This document shows positions 1 through 9,785 of a stretch of DNA of 64,000 nucleotides, one piece after another; position 1 is the first letter of the stretch, and the number at the start of each line of letters is the position of its first letter. This DNA is from Barnesiella sp. GTDB taxonomy: Bacteria; Bacteroidota; Bacteroidia; Bacteroidales; Muribaculaceae. The stretch lies in contig JAAVEW010000008.1 of the NCBI GenBank assembly GCA_014801075.1, positions 79,850 through 143,849 on the forward strand, in the 5' to 3' direction. The notes under the pieces are model-generated. The model did no database searches. It saw nothing but the letters and a program-made list of their open reading frames with translations, and was not told the DNA's origin. Both the position numbers and the translations under genes were made by a program.

Positions 1-868
1 GCTGCACCATCATGCCCACCGAGATGAAGAACACCGCGCCGAAGAGGTCCTTGACCGGCATGGTGACACGCTCGATGCGCTCGGCGTAGCTCGTGCCGGC
101 AAGTATTGAACCCATGACGAAAGCACCGAGCGCGAGCGAGAATCCGCAGGCTACGGAGAATACGGCCATGCCGAGACAGAGGCCCATCGACACGATGAGA
201 AGCGTCTCGTTGTTGAGAAAACGGCGTATCTTGTTGAGCAGCGTGGGTAGCACGAACACTCCCACGAGGAACCATATGATGAGGAAAAACACCAGTTTGC
301 CGATGCTGAACAGCAGTTCGCTACCCTCCACGGAGTCGTTGACCGCGATTGACGACAGCAACACCATCATCAACACGGCGAACAAATCCTCCACCACGAG
401 GATGGCAAAGACTATCGAGGCAAACTTCTTCTGCTTCAGTCCCAGGTCGGTCAATGCCTTGATAATGATAGTGGTGGACGACATTGAGAGCATGCCGCCG
501 AGGAATATACTGTTGATATGGGAGAAGCCGAGCATTTTGCCCACGACGAAGCCTACGCACATCATGCCTATAACGTTGATTAGCGCTGTGACTACGGCCG
601 ACACTCCCGTGTTGACAAGTTTGCGGAAGTTAAATTCCAGACCTAATGAGAAGAGCAGCACCACGATACCTATCTGGGCCCAGAACTCAATGTTGGCCTC
701 GTTGGCTACCGACGGCAGCGGCTCGAAATTGGGACTCGCCAGAAATCCGGCTACGATATAACCCAGTACGACGGGTTGCTTTATCCATTTGAAAAGTACG
801 GTGACGATGCCTCCGAGTATCAGGATGAAGGCAAGGTCGCTGATAAGACTCTCTATATCAAGTTCCAT
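1..868 (-). CDS. CPA2-family cation:proton antiporter (partial, runs off window start)
   Basis: This reading frame is absent from the ORF track because it has no stop inside the window. Reading the minus strand from the ATG at 866-868 gives MELDIESLISDLAF and 289 uninterrupted residues of strongly hydrophobic protein. The segments LLFSLGLEFNF and SSTTIIIKAL, and the acidic site in VVEDLFAVLMM, match the monovalent cation:proton antiporter-2 (KefB/GerN-like) transporter domain. The protein would exchange Na+ or K+ for protons across the inner membrane. The visible part contains most of the transporter domain; the C-terminus, where family members may carry TrkA-N/TrkA-C regulatory domains, lies outside, so subfamily and ion cannot be decided. 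The downstream neighbour is an MgtC-like protein on the same strand. Confidence 0.9.
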   Translation of the reverse strand, partial: MELDIESLISDLAFILILGGIVTVLFKWIKQPVVLGYIVAGFLASPNFEPLPSVANEANIEFWAQIGIVVLLFSLGLEFNFRKLVNTGVSAVVTALINVIGMMCVGFVVGKMLGFSHINSIFLGGMLSMSSTTIIIKALTDLGLKQKKFASIVFAILVVEDLFAVLMMVLLSSIAVNDSVEGSELLFSIGKLVFFLIIWFLVGVFVLPTLLNKIRRFLNNETLLIVSMGLCLGMAVFSVACGFSLALGAFVMGSILAGTSYAERIERVTMPVKDLFGAVFFISVGMMVQ

Positions 869-915
869 AGTTGATTTTCGTTATTCTTTTCCATGCGCTT
901 CGGGCAGTCAGGCCG

Positions 916-1632
916 TCAGATGCTTACCTGATTGGCGAGCGAGATGGAGTGGGTGGGGTTGAGGGTGCGCAGTTGCTCGAATATTCTGATGTAATCGGTT
1001 GATTCTTTGAAGAGTACCACGAAATTTAGGCGCGTGATATTCTCGTCGTAGTCATATTCGAGATACATGTTGGTGATAGCCACCTTGTTACGCTCAAGCA
1101 CGGAGCGGTATTCCTCGATGTCGGTGATGACGCAGTTGATAAGCATGCGTATGATGCGCGACTCGGCACCCATGGCCGTGCGGTGCTCCCAGCGCTCAAA
1201 CCAGTGTAACACCACGAGTATCAGCAGCGTAGCGGTAATCGACAGCGCGTACATGCCGAGGCCGACGGCCATGCCTATCGTGGCCACCATCCATATACCG
1301 GCCGCCGTGGTCAGTCCGCGCACCGAGCCTTTCATCTGTATGATAGCTCCCGCGCCGAGGAAACCTACGCCGGTCACAACCTGGGCCGCGATACGTCCCG
1401 GGTCGCCGTTCTTAAGTCCAAGATATTCCTGAGGCACGTAGATGGATATGAGCATGGCGAGCGTAGCCCCCATGCATATCAGCGCAAAGGTGCGTATTCC
1501 CGCCGACTGCCCTTTAAGTTTGCGCTCAAAGCCTACCGCACTTCCGAGCAGCAGGCTTATACACAGTTTGGCAATCGCCGAGGTGGTCGTCACTTCGGTC
1601 GACGTCAGCTCTTTGATTATTTCATCAATCAT
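916..1632 (-). CDS. MgtC/SapB family inner-membrane protein
   Basis: The 238-residue product has four to five membrane segments in its first 150 residues and the family signature around residues 85-100 (QVVTGVGFLGAGAI), with FERKLKGQSAGIRTF just before it. The C-terminal ~85 residues form a soluble ACT-like tail, as in longer MgtC relatives. MgtC proteins are linked to growth in low Mg2+ and to modulation of the F-type ATPase in some bacteria; the role here is not shown by sequence. The start at 1632 is well supported by GGAGG about six bases upstream, an unusually strong Shine-Dalgarno sequence for this phylum. Confidence 0.9.
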   Translation of the reverse strand: MIDEIIKELTSTEVTTTSAIAKLCISLLLGSAVGFERKLKGQSAGIRTFALICMGATLAMLISIYVPQEYLGLKNGDPGRIAAQVVTGVGFLGAGAIIQMKGSVRGLTTAAGIWMVATIGMAVGLGMYALSITATLLILVVLHWFERWEHRTAMGAESRIIRMLINCVITDIEEYRSVLERNKVAITNMYLEYDYDENITRLNFVVLFKESTDYIRIFEQLRTLNPTHSISLANQVSI

Positions 1633-1722
1633 CTTTCCTCCTCAACCTGAATCATTATTTATCAGGGGCTTGGAGTCGTCTCCTCGCCCCGGAGATGGTA
1701 ATTGTTGTGCGTTCCGCAGGGC

Positions 1723-2718
1723 TTACTTGTTCATGGTGAACTGACGCGAAGCCAGGCGGAAGTTATCGCAGAAGAGTTCTACGGTGTAGGTGCCGGGATT
1801 GAGTGTTGAGGTCACGTCCCAGAATATCTCTATGCCGCCGATTTCCTCGTTGGCATATTCGATTGTCTTGCGGGCGGTAGCGGCAAGCGATGCACCCTCG
1901 AAGTTAAACGAGCCTCCACCTTTGAGCAGGTCGCCCTCGGGGGTGGTGATGCGCAGGTAGATGGTCTTTTCGCCGGCAGGTGTTGAATTGTTCTGCGGTA
2001 TGGTGAAGGTGACGCAGAGGCTTGTGGCCTTGGTGATGTTCTTCTCCTTCTTGCCCTTCTTGTTGAGAGCGGTGAGGTTGACACCCGTCACGTTGAGTTT
2101 CTCGGCCAGCGTCATGCGCTCGGTCAGGTGCTCGTTCTTGCGGGTCATGTCCTGCACGCGGCTATTGAGCTGTTCGTTCTGGCTCTTGATAGTGGTGTTT
2201 TCGTCCTTAAGCTGCTCGTTTTCAGCCATCAGCTCGTTAATGCGGGCTGTGTAGTCGCGGAGGATGCCCTTGAGGGTGTTGATTTCGTCGGTAAGTTTCT
2301 TGATTTGAGCCGCGCTCTTGGTCTTTTCGTTGTTGAGTTCGGCCATAAGTTTCTCAATCTGGGCACGTGCGGCCTGATATTTCTCCACGATGGAGTCGTT
2401 GGCGAGCAACACCTGCTGACCCTCCATCTGCTGGAATTCGTCGTCGATTTTGAGCAGTTCGAGTTCATTGATTTGCATCTGCTGCGCCATGAGTTGCTGC
2501 TGAGTTTCCTCCGCCTGCTTCTTCGACTCTTCAAGTTCCTGATTTTTCGACGACATCATCAGGAAAAAGGTGACGAGGATAGCGAGCAGAATGACGACTG
2601 CACCTATAATAAAGAGCATGCGCATCTTTTTCTGACGCTTCAACTGATTATTCTCGGCGTTAAGGAACTCTTCGCCGGGATTCATTCCGTTATTGACAGG
2701 GTTAGTGTTGTTGTCCAT
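1723..2718 (-). CDS. Membrane-anchored coiled-coil protein, unknown function
   Basis: The track ORF begins at 2793, but the internal methionine at 2718 (MDNNTNPVNNG) is the likelier start because the extra 25 residues come from the hairpin region after secA. The 331-residue protein has a cytoplasmic N-terminus, one membrane helix near residues 35-57 (MLFIIGAVVILLAILVTFFL) and a long coiled coil rich in E, K, Q and N to about residue 210. A C-terminal beta-rich domain of ~120 residues follows (VTFTIPQNNSTPAGEKTIYL onward) that looks like an extracytoplasmic sandwich. Its position directly downstream of secA suggests an envelope role, but I do not recognise a characterised family. Confidence 0.8.
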   Translation of the reverse strand: MDNNTNPVNNGMNPGEEFLNAENNQLKRQKKMRMLFIIGAVVILLAILVTFFLMMSSKNQELEESKKQAEETQQQLMAQQMQINELELLKIDDEFQQMEGQQVLLANDSIVEKYQAARAQIEKLMAELNNEKTKSAAQIKKLTDEINTLKGILRDYTARINELMAENEQLKDENTTIKSQNEQLNSRVQDMTRKNEHLTERMTLAEKLNVTGVNLTALNKKGKKEKNITKATSLCVTFTIPQNNSTPAGEKTIYLRITTPEGDLLKGGGSFNFEGASLAATARKTIEYANEEIGGIEIFWDVTSTLNPGTYTVELFCDNFRLASRQFTMNK

Positions 2719-2756
2719 ATTGAGTGAAATATTTAGTTGATTGTTCAGGAAATGGA

Positions 2757-2792
2757 TGGTGACCGTCAGCGATAACTTGTTGGCGGTCACCA
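2757..2792 (-). terminator. Inverted repeat between secA and the next gene
   Basis: TGGTGACCG and CGGTCACCA form a perfect 9-bp stem with an 18-base loop, about 57 bp beyond the secA stop and before the start of the downstream gene. No clear U-tract follows, so it may be an attenuator or an mRNA-stabilising hairpin rather than a true terminator. A smaller hairpin (TACCCGA/TCGGGTA) lies at 2825-2840. Confidence 0.35.
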
Positions 2793-2848
2793 TGTGGGGT
2801 GTTGTGGCCGGGTTGTGACCTTGTTACCCGATGTCGGGTAGCGGGGTC

Positions 2849-5800
2849 TTAAAACTGGTCGCGGCCGTGACAGTTCTTGTACTTCTTGCCTGAACCGCAG
2901 GGACAGAGGTCGTTACGGCCAATGCGCGGACCGGATTTCACCGGTTCGGGGCGTGACTGCTGGCCCTGGGGAGCGCTCGCTGCGGCGCGCTGTGCGGCCT
3001 GTTCGGGAAGCTCCTCCTTTGTTGCTTTCAGGTTGGCGTTGGGATTGCTGCGTTCGGGCATTGCCTGACGCACCTCGGGAGCGGGACGCTTTGCTTCCTG
3101 CTGCTCGCCGCCGTTGTTGTCGGTCTCGGCGGGAGTCTCGCGCTTGGGAATGTAAATCTGTCCGCGCAGGAGCGACGACATTGCCTTGTTGTTGAGGGCC
3201 GAAAGCATGCGTTCGAAGATGTGGAACGACTCTACTTTGTAGATTACGAGCGGGTCTTTCTGTTCGTACGATGCATTCTGTACCGACTGACGCAGCTGGT
3301 CGAGTTCGCGCAGGTGTTCCTTCCACAATTCGTCGATTGAAGTGAGGAGGATTGTTTTCTGCCATTCTTTCACAATCTGCTTGCAGTCAGTGTCGTAGGC
3401 CTTCTTGATGTCGATGACGATGGGGTAGATGCGCTTGCCGTCGGTGATGGGAACCTGGATAAGTCCCTGAGCATTACGGTTTTCCACCCAGTCTTTGATT
3501 ACGGGCGAAGCCATCTCGATGATGCGCTCGCTGCGACGGGTAAGAGCCTCTGACGCAGCGGCATAGAGGCGGTTTACGGCCTCCTCGCGGTCGAGGTTGC
3601 GGTATTCCTCCTCGGTGAAAGGCGGTTCGATGGTCAGCACGCGCATCAGTTCGAGGCGCATATCTTCAAAGAACTCAGCTTCCTGATAGTTGTTGATAAT
3701 GTTCTCGATGGTGTCGTAGAGCATATTGGCGATGTCGATGCCGATACGCTCGCCGAGCAGGGCGTGGTGACGGCGCGTATATATATATGTACGCTGCTTG
3801 TTCATCACGTCGTCATATTCGAGAAGGCGTTTACGGATACCGAAGTTGTTCTCTTCAACGCGTTTCTGAGCTTTCTCGATGGCGTTGGTAACCATCTTTG
3901 ACTCAATCATTTCGCCGTCGTGCAGACCGAGACGGTCAAGCATCTTCATGACGCGGTCGGTAGCGAAGAGGCGCATCAGCTGGTCCTCGAACGATACGAA
4001 GAACACTGACGAACCCGGGTCGCCCTGACGTCCGGCACGACCGCGGAGCTGACGGTCGACGCGGCGTGACTCGTGGCGCTCGGTACCGATGATTGCAAGA
4101 CCGCCGGCATCCTTGACTTCGGCGGGGAGCTTGATGTCGGTACCACGACCTGCCATGTTGGTGGCGATGGTGACGGTGCCTTTCTGACCGGCGAGGGCAA
4201 CAACCTGTGCCTCACGCTGATGGAGCTTGGCGTTGAGCACCTGGCTGTCAATCTTGCGCAGGTCGAGCATACGTTTGAGCAGCTCGGAAATCTCTACCGA
4301 GGTAGTACCCACGAGCACGGGACGACCCTGCTCGCGCAGCTTCACTATCTCCTCGATTACGGCTGCATATTTCTCTTTCTTGGTGCGGTACACGCGGTCG
4401 TTCATGTCGATACGCGCGATGGGGCGGTTGGTGGGGATGGTGACAACGTCGAGTTTGTAGATGTCCCACAACTCGCCGGCCTCGGTCTCTGCAGTACCGG
4501 TCATACCCGCCAGCTTGTGATACATGCGGAAGTAGTTCTGCAGTGTGATGGTGGCGAATGTCTGGGTGGCGGCTTCAACCTTCACGCCCTCTTTTGCCTC
4601 GATAGCCTGGTGGAGACCGTCGCTGTAACGGCGACCCTCCATGATACGGCCTGTCTGCTCGTCGACAATCTTGATTTTGCCTTCGTCGATGACGTATTCA
4701 ACATCCTTGTCGAAGAGTGTGTAGGCTTTAAGAAGCTGGTTGACAGTGTGAACGCGCTCTGACTTGACGGCGTATTCGGCCATAACCTCGTCTTTCTTCT
4801 CCTGACGGGTCTGAATATCCTCGATTTTTTCAAGATCGGAAAGCTGAGAGGCGATGTCGGGGAGCACGAAGAAGTGCGGGTCGTTGATTTTGCCGGTAAG
4901 TTCGTCGAGACCCTTGTCGGTCAAGTCGACCGAACGGCTCTTCTCGTCGATGACGAAGTAGAGGGGTTCGGTGGCTTTGGGCATCTCGCGGGCGTTGTCC
5001 TGCAGGTAGTAGGCCTCGGTGTCGAGCAATATTTTCTTCATGCCCTCCTGCGAGAGGAATTTGATGAGGGCGCCGTATTTGGGCAGACCCTTGTAGGCAC
5101 GGAACAGTGCGAGGGCACCCTCTTTCTGCACGTTCTTGTCGCCTGATGCGAGTTTGGTCTTGGCCTCGGTGAGGAGGTTGTTGACAAGGCGGCGCTGTGC
5201 CACGACAACTTTCTCCACGTTGCCTTTGAAGATGTCAAACATCTGGTCGTCGCCCTTGGGCACGGGACCTGAGATGATGAGCGGGGTACGGGCGTCGTCG
5301 ATAAGCACCGAGTCAACCTCGTCGACGATAGCGTAGTAGTGCTTGCGCTGCACGAGTTCGGCGGGCTTCATGGCCATGTTGTCGCGCAGGTAGTCGAAAC
5401 CGAATTCGTTGTTGGTACCGAATGTGATGTCGCAGTTGTAGGCGTTGCGGCGTGCCTGGGTGTTGGGCTGGTGTTTGTCGATACAGTCGACGGTAGAGCC
5501 GTGGAACATGTAGAGCGGGCCCATCCATTCCGAGTCTCGTTTCGACAGGTAGTCGTTGACGGTAACCACGTGGACACCGCGGCGCGAGAGCGAGCGGAGG
5601 AACACGGGGAGCGTAGCCACGAGGGTCTTACCCTCACCGGTGGCCATCTCGGCAATCTTACCCTGATGGAGCACGATACCGCCTATGAGCTGCACGTCGT
5701 AGTGGATCATGTCCCACTTCATGAGGTTGCCTCCGGCGAGCCATTCACTGCGCCACACGGCGTTGCCGTTCTCGTCGATGCTCACGAAGTCGCGGCCCTG

Positions 5801-6220
5801 AGCGGCGAGTTCGCGGTCGAGGTCGGTGGCTTTGACCACGAGAGTCTCGTTGTTGGCGAATCGTGCTGCGGTTTCGCGCAGTACGGCGAACACTTCGGGC
5901 AGGTGCTCGTTGAGCTTGTCCTCGAGAGTGTCGATGATGTTTTTCTCGTGCTTGTCGATTTCGTCCCAGAGGGGCTGACGCTCTTCAAAGGGGAGCTGTT
6001 CCACTTCTTCCTTGATGGAAGCGATAGCCTCCTCGTCGGCTTTGATAGCGGCGGCGAGGTCGGCGCGGACAATGTCGATGCGCTCGCGGAGCTGGTCAAC
6101 GGTGAGTGACTCCATCTCCGGCCTCATGGCGTTGATTTTGTCCACGATGGGCTGGATTTCCTTGAGGTCGCGCTGCGACTTGTAGCCAAAGAATTTACTT
6201 AAAATTGATGCTAATGACAT
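2849..6220 (-). CDS. secA: Preprotein translocase ATPase SecA
   Basis: SecA is the motor that drives unfolded preproteins through the SecYEG channel using ATP. The 1,123-residue product shows the DEAD-motor Walker A in [14 protein letters not shown] (about residue 193), [19 protein letters not shown], the second motor motif [13 protein letters not shown], and the arginine-rich [16 protein letters not shown]. The C-terminus carries the SEC-C zinc motif [14 protein letters not shown], which binds SecB or ribosomes. It is over 200 residues longer than E. coli SecA because of insertions typical of Bacteroidetes. It is preceded by a ~100-bp non-coding gap. Confidence 0.98.
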   Translation of the reverse strand: MSLASILSKFFGYKSQRDLKEIQPIVDKINAMRPEMESLTVDQLRERIDIVRADLAAAIKADEEAIASIKEEVEQLPFEERQPLWDEIDKHEKNIIDTLEDKLNEHLPEVFAVLRETAARFANNETLVVKATDLDRELAAQGRDFVSIDENGNAVWRSEWLAGGNLMKWDMIHYDVQLIGGIVLHQGKIAEMATGEGKTLVATLPVFLRSLSRRGVHVVTVNDYLSKRDSEWMGPLYMFHGSTVDCIDKHQPNTQARRNAYNCDITFGTNNEFGFDYLRDNMAMKPAELVQRKHYYAIVDEVDSVLIDDARTPLIISGPVPKGDDQMFDIFKGNVEKVVVAQRRLVNNLLTEAKTKLASGDKNVQKEGALALFRAYKGLPKYGALIKFLSQEGMKKILLDTEAYYLQDNAREMPKATEPLYFVIDEKSRSVDLTDKGLDELTGKINDPHFFVLPDIASQLSDLEKIEDIQTRQEKKDEVMAEYAVKSERVHTVNQLLKAYTLFDKDVEYVIDEGKIKIVDEQTGRIMEGRRYSDGLHQAIEAKEGVKVEAATQTFATITLQNYFRMYHKLAGMTGTAETEAGELWDIYKLDVVTIPTNRPIARIDMNDRVYRTKKEKYAAVIEEIVKLREQGRPVLVGTTSVEISELLKRMLDLRKIDSQVLNAKLHQREAQVVALAGQKGTVTIATNMAGRGTDIKLPAEVKDAGGLAIIGTERHESRRVDRQLRGRAGRQGDPGSSVFFVSFEDQLMRLFATDRVMKMLDRLGLHDGEMIESKMVTNAIEKAQKRVEENNFGIRKRLLEYDDVMNKQRTYIYTRRHHALLGERIGIDIANMLYDTIENIINNYQEAEFFEDMRLELMRVLTIEPPFTEEEYRNLDREEAVNRLYAAASEALTRRSERIIEMASPVIKDWVENRNAQGLIQVPITDGKRIYPIVIDIKKAYDTDCKQIVKEWQKTILLTSIDELWKEHLRELDQLRQSVQNASYEQKDPLVIYKVESFHIFERMLSALNNKAMSSLLRGQIYIPKRETPAETDNNGGEQQEAKRPAPEVRQAMPERSNPNANLKATKEELPEQAAQRAAASAPQGQQSRPEPVKSGPRIGRNDLCPCGSGKKYKNCHGRDQF

Positions 6221-6320
6221 ATTGTGTTTTTATTTTTTTTCGATAATTGAATGTTGCGCCGCTGCGGTGTCGGCATGTTGCAGCGAGGCTGTTGTCGCTC
6301 TCACGGGGCGCCGGTGGCTG

Positions 6321-7925
6321 TCAGAGCCTTACGGGCGCGAGGCGACCGCCGTTGGGCGAGCGTATGCGCAGCAGTCGTGCCACCGTCGGGGCCACTACGC
6401 GGGCATCGACGGGAGTGTCGATGATGCGTGCGTCGACGTCGGGGTGCATGATGAAAGCCGCTGAGGTTGAGGCGCGTGCCCGTTCCACCGTCTTGTTGTG
6501 GGCGGAGTTGGCATTCTGCACTATCTGCCATCCGGGAGCTACCGATATGAGAACGTCGCCGGCGGTGTCGATGTCGATGTTGCGTGCCGGCGGGAAGGGT
6601 GAGTCGGCGCTCTCGTTGGCCGCTATGGCCTGGTCGATGGTGACGGCGTAGGTTACGCCCGTCATGCGGCGCAGGAAGTCGGCGCTCTCGCGACGTATCT
6701 CGTTAAGGTCCTTGCCGCGCTGCTGTATCAGGTCGCGGTTAAGGTATATCTGGTTGTTGTAATATCCTGTCACCCAGTCACCGTTGCCGTAAATCGACAT
6801 GAGGTTGACCTTGAGCAGCGACACGGCTCGGTCGGCGGAAAACTCGCCGCCGGGTATGTTCCAACGCTCCTCGTCGCTGACTGCGGCGTTGGAGGCGGGG
6901 GTGCCTGCCACCCACACGAGGGTCTTGTCGAGGCCCGGGCCCTGTGACTCTATGGCGTCGAAAAGGCGTGCCAGGTCGCGGTCGAGGCGCAGGTAGCTGT
7001 CAAGCTGTTCCACGCGTGTGTCGGCCTGACCGGAGTAGGTGTAGGGGTGCACGGTGTAGTTCACTTCAAGCATGTCGACCGGCTCGCGCTTGCCCATGTT
7101 GAGCATTTTGAGGAAGTCGAGCGACACCGAGGTGACTTCATCGTTGACCGGTGCCGAGAGCTTGTAGCGGGTGTAACGGTCTGTGTCGCCGTTAAATGTA
7201 TGGTTGAAGGAGTATATCTTTTTGTGAGAGGGGAGTTCGCTGTAGGCGGCCTCGGGGAGCGTGGGGCTCCAGCGTATGGTGTCGAGGCGCGTCGAGAGCG
7301 GACGCATGTGGTTGAGCTGCTGTATGGATGTGGGCAGCTCGGTGTAGTAGGTCGACGAGGCCCATTTGCCCGTCTTGTCGGCTATCCAGCAGGCTGAGTT
7401 GCCGGCGTGACCAGCCATTATGATGGAGGTGGTGGCGTCGGGCGACACGGCGTGTACCATGCCCAGACCCGAAGTGTCGATGCGCAGTTCGTCGGCGAGA
7501 GTCGACACTCTCAGCGACTTGGGCGAATATGTCTCGTCGGTGAAGTTGCCTATGGTGGCGGCGTCGAGAAGCACGGGGCGCGGGCTACGCGACGTGAAGT
7601 CGTAGACCTCGCTGGCCGCTATTCCGTTGACGGCGGGTGACGCGCCGGTCATGATTACGGCCGTAGCTGCGGCGTCGTCGAGCGGACTGCCGTAGTTTAT
7701 ATTGGTGAATGTCACCCCTTTATCGAGCAGCTTGTTGAAGCCGCCTGAGGTGAAATGCTCGCGCAGCTGGTACACCTTGTCGATGTCGAGCCCGTTGATG
7801 ACGATACCCACCACGAGTTTCGGACGGCGCGGCAATGAGGTCTGAGCCGACAGCGGTAACACTGCCGACGCTGCCACTAACGCTCCGACGAGTTTGATAC
7901 TCAGGCTTTTGTAGGGTCGAGACAT
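6321..7925 (-). CDS. PafA-like alkaline-phosphatase-fold protein, apparently lacking its metal ligands
   Basis: The 534-residue product has an N-terminal signal peptide (LVGALVAASAVLPLSAQ) and the overall sequence pattern of the Bacteroidetes PafA phosphatase family, including VVGIVINGL, VIMTGASPAVNGI, a YLRLDRDLARLFDAIE helix and YYNNQIYLNRDLI. However, the sites that bind zinc and act as nucleophile in active members look replaced: VINGL stands where VVDQM is usual, DDAAATA where TGPGHAS carries the nucleophilic Thr, and AGTPAS where ADHGAA is usual. It is therefore probably periplasmic and possibly catalytically dead. The comparison is from memory of the family. The gene overlaps the upstream DUF4105 gene by 25 bp, implying co-expression. 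Confidence 0.75.
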   Translation of the reverse strand: MSRPYKSLSIKLVGALVAASAVLPLSAQTSLPRRPKLVVGIVINGLDIDKVYQLREHFTSGGFNKLLDKGVTFTNINYGSPLDDAAATAVIMTGASPAVNGIAASEVYDFTSRSPRPVLLDAATIGNFTDETYSPKSLRVSTLADELRIDTSGLGMVHAVSPDATTSIIMAGHAGNSACWIADKTGKWASSTYYTELPTSIQQLNHMRPLSTRLDTIRWSPTLPEAAYSELPSHKKIYSFNHTFNGDTDRYTRYKLSAPVNDEVTSVSLDFLKMLNMGKREPVDMLEVNYTVHPYTYSGQADTRVEQLDSYLRLDRDLARLFDAIESQGPGLDKTLVWVAGTPASNAAVSDEERWNIPGGEFSADRAVSLLKVNLMSIYGNGDWVTGYYNNQIYLNRDLIQQRGKDLNEIRRESADFLRRMTGVTYAVTIDQAIAANESADSPFPPARNIDIDTAGDVLISVAPGWQIVQNANSAHNKTVERARASTSAAFIMHPDVDARIIDTPVDARVVAPTVARLLRIRSPNGGRLAPVRL

Positions 7926-9097
7926 TTTTTATTCAAATATATATACGTGGCGCAACGAATCATTTCGCAGCACACCAACGGGATAAACAACAGATTTGTA
8001 GACTGATGGAAGAACGGCTGTCCGACCAACCAGACTAAAAGTAATGCAAAGTTAATGATTTGAAAGTAAAAAACAATGTATTTACACTTTTTAAACCAAA
8101 TAATCAGCGGAATGATGAGGCAAAGCGGGTCGGCCCACAGCAAATTGATGTTGGGCGACGTGGCCTCGTGCTCCGATATGAACACCAGGAAGGCGGCTAT
8201 GAGACCTATGAAACCGACTGAGCCGAAGAGGATTGCGTCAAACCACCGCGACTCGCGGCGGTGCTTGATGTTGTTGCGCGAGATGATGATGGTCCACACG
8301 GTGAGCAGTGCTATAATGATTGGTGGCCAGGGCATTGACGACTCGGAGGGGGTTCCGATTTCGGAGTAGAGCAGCGTTTCGATGCCTGCGGTGAAGGGTC
8401 GGGCCACACCGTCAGCAGCTATGATTTCGCTGTCGGAGGCCATCTCGCAGAGGTATATCGGGGCGAAAGCTCGTTCTCTCGGAGTGACCTTTTGATCGAT
8501 GCCCGAACCTAAAGCGAAGTCAATAAATAGCTGATAAGCAGGGAAATTGGTGTGATAGCGGCGCATTTCGTCACGTATGGTCACCGATTCCTCCGGCACG
8601 TTGACGGCGAGATGAGCGCCATCGACAGCAAGCGCTTTCTCAATGATGGCGAGCGGCCGCGTGGCGCAGTTGTCGCGCACGTAGTTGTAGCGGTAGATGC
8701 GGTTCTCGGGCTGCAGGTTGATGTTGACAAGGCGCACCACCTCTTCGGCTTCGGCAGGGGAGAGGTTGAGCGGCTGCTCCTTGACGTAACGGCCGGAGCG
8801 GGCGTATTCGGCAAGGAACCAGGTCATTGGCGTGGCGCCGATGCTGTAGTCGGTTTCTCCTTTTACGAAGCGGTAGGCGAAATTGGGGGTGTTGAAGTCG
8901 AAGATGCCCCAGTTGACCACCATATCGTCGTCGTCGGTCGTGATGCGCAGAGCCGAGTGTCCCTCAAGCTGATATGTCTTTTCGCCCGGACCGACTGTGA
9001 GCAGCGATATGCGCGGAGCTGACGCTGAAGCCACGTTGACGGCCAGGAGTAGAAGTGCGAATATATAGCCCTTGAACAGCAGGGAGGTTACTTTCAT
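7901..9097 (-). CDS. DUF4105 domain membrane protein
   Basis: The 398-residue protein has a signal peptide, then a soluble domain containing LLTVGPGEKTYQLEGHSALRI and WGIFDFNTPNFAYRFVKG, which is the hallmark of DUF4105. The conserved cysteine-containing segment RYNYVRDNCATRPL follows at about residue 140. The last ~150 residues contain about five hydrophobic helices, so the domain probably sits in the periplasm with a C-terminal membrane anchor. The N-C-A and H residues suggest a papain/NlpC-like hydrolase fold, which is inference. It starts the two-gene unit with the phosphatase-like gene. Confidence 0.85.
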   Translation of the reverse strand: MKVTSLLFKGYIFALLLLAVNVASASAPRISLLTVGPGEKTYQLEGHSALRITTDDDDMVVNWGIFDFNTPNFAYRFVKGETDYSIGATPMTWFLAEYARSGRYVKEQPLNLSPAEAEEVVRLVNINLQPENRIYRYNYVRDNCATRPLAIIEKALAVDGAHLAVNVPEESVTIRDEMRRYHTNFPAYQLFIDFALGSGIDQKVTPRERAFAPIYLCEMASDSEIIAADGVARPFTAGIETLLYSEIGTPSESSMPWPPIIIALLTVWTIIISRNNIKHRRESRWFDAILFGSVGFIGLIAAFLVFISEHEATSPNINLLWADPLCLIIPLIIWFKKCKYIVFYFQIINFALLLVWLVGQPFFHQSTNLLFIPLVCCEMIRCATYIYLNKKCLDPTKA

Positions 9098-9199
9098 TGA
9101 AATTTAATTTTTAACGGATACACATTAATATATAGCAATATATACCGTAATTAATCCCGCAAATTTACAAAAATTATTGCTAACTTGCAGTGTACTGCT

Positions 9200-9231
9200 C
9201 AATAAAAACGTCCCCGCAACTGTTTTTATTG
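9200..9231. promoter_or_regulatory. Hairpin/dyad in the divergent intergenic region
   Basis: CAATAAAAAC and GTTTTTATTG form a perfect 10-bp inverted repeat around a GC-rich 12-base loop, extendable to about 14 bp with one bulged base. It lies between the divergent genes starting at 9097 (minus) and 9357 (plus), so it could be an operator or a terminator-like hairpin in either leader. Confidence 0.4.
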
Positions 9232-9294
9232 CAGCAAAGCGGCTGAGGTGTCGGAAAATATCGGTAATTTAGCTGACGGGTAATTATAAAAACA

Positions 9295-9325
9295 GTATAT
9301 TGCAATTATATAAATCGTATATTGC
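9295..9325 (+). promoter_or_regulatory. Two GTATATTGC direct repeats spaced 22 bp
   Basis: GTATATTGC occurs at 9295-9303 and 9317-9325, two helical turns apart, 32 bp before the start at 9357. A related inverted copy (GCAATATATAC) lies near 9136. The phasing is like that of paired transcription-factor sites. No matching promoter element can be fixed with certainty. Confidence 0.3.
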
Positions 9326-9356
9326 TAACGAATAATAAAAATTAATATAACAAACT

Positions 9357-9785
9357 ATGGGACTGAAATATACACCTGAGAATATCACGCATCTCGATGA
9401 GGATGAAATCTTTGTGTTCGGCAGCAATCTTGCGGGCAACCACGGCGGCGGCGCAGCGCGCACAGCGTTGGAGCGCTTTGGCGCTATCCGCGGTCAGGGT
9501 GTCGGTCTGCAGGGGCAATCCTACGCGATTCCTACCATGCAGGGGGGCGTCGAGACTATCAAGCCGTATGTCGACGAATTTATCGCGCTGGCGCGCGAAT
9601 GGGATCAGACCACTTTCTATGTGACCCGAATAGGCTGTGGCATAGCCGGTTTCAAGGATGAGGAGATAGCTCCGCTCTTTGCCGAGGCCCTGCCGCTATA
9701 CAATGTCAGACTGCCAAAATCATTTGTGGATATTCTAACTAAATCCAAACACTCTCTTACTTCCGAGGAGGCTACCGGCGTTTGA
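9357..9785 (+). CDS. Small macro-like (A1S_2505-type phage non-structural) protein
   Basis: This 142-residue protein contains IFVFGSNLAGNHGGGAARTA, GQGVGLQGQSYAIPT and FYVTRIGCGIAGF, the conserved blocks of the small family known from phage genomes as A1S_2505-like and related in pattern to macro (ADP-ribose-binding) domains. The glycine-rich segments would form the nucleotide-binding loops. It stands alone between a divergent gene and a convergent one. Its 3' end overlaps the convergent AlkD-like gene by 14 bp. The function is unknown; ADP-ribose or nucleotide binding is inference. Confidence 0.8.
   Translation: MGLKYTPENITHLDEDEIFVFGSNLAGNHGGGAARTALERFGAIRGQGVGLQGQSYAIPTMQGGVETIKPYVDEFIALAREWDQTTFYVTRIGCGIAGFKDEEIAPLFAEALPLYNVRLPKSFVDILTKSKHSLTSEEATGV

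Noticed and set aside
93-761. 222-residue plus-strand ORF at the window start
   Set aside because: It is the antisense shadow of the antiporter gene, which has clear family motifs on the minus strand.
2825-2840. TACCCGA/TCGGGTA hairpin just after secA as an intrinsic terminator
   Set aside because: The stem is short and no U-tract follows.
4073-6109. Long plus-strand ORFs opposite secA
   Set aside because: They are high-GC antisense shadows with low-complexity composition and no recognisable motif.
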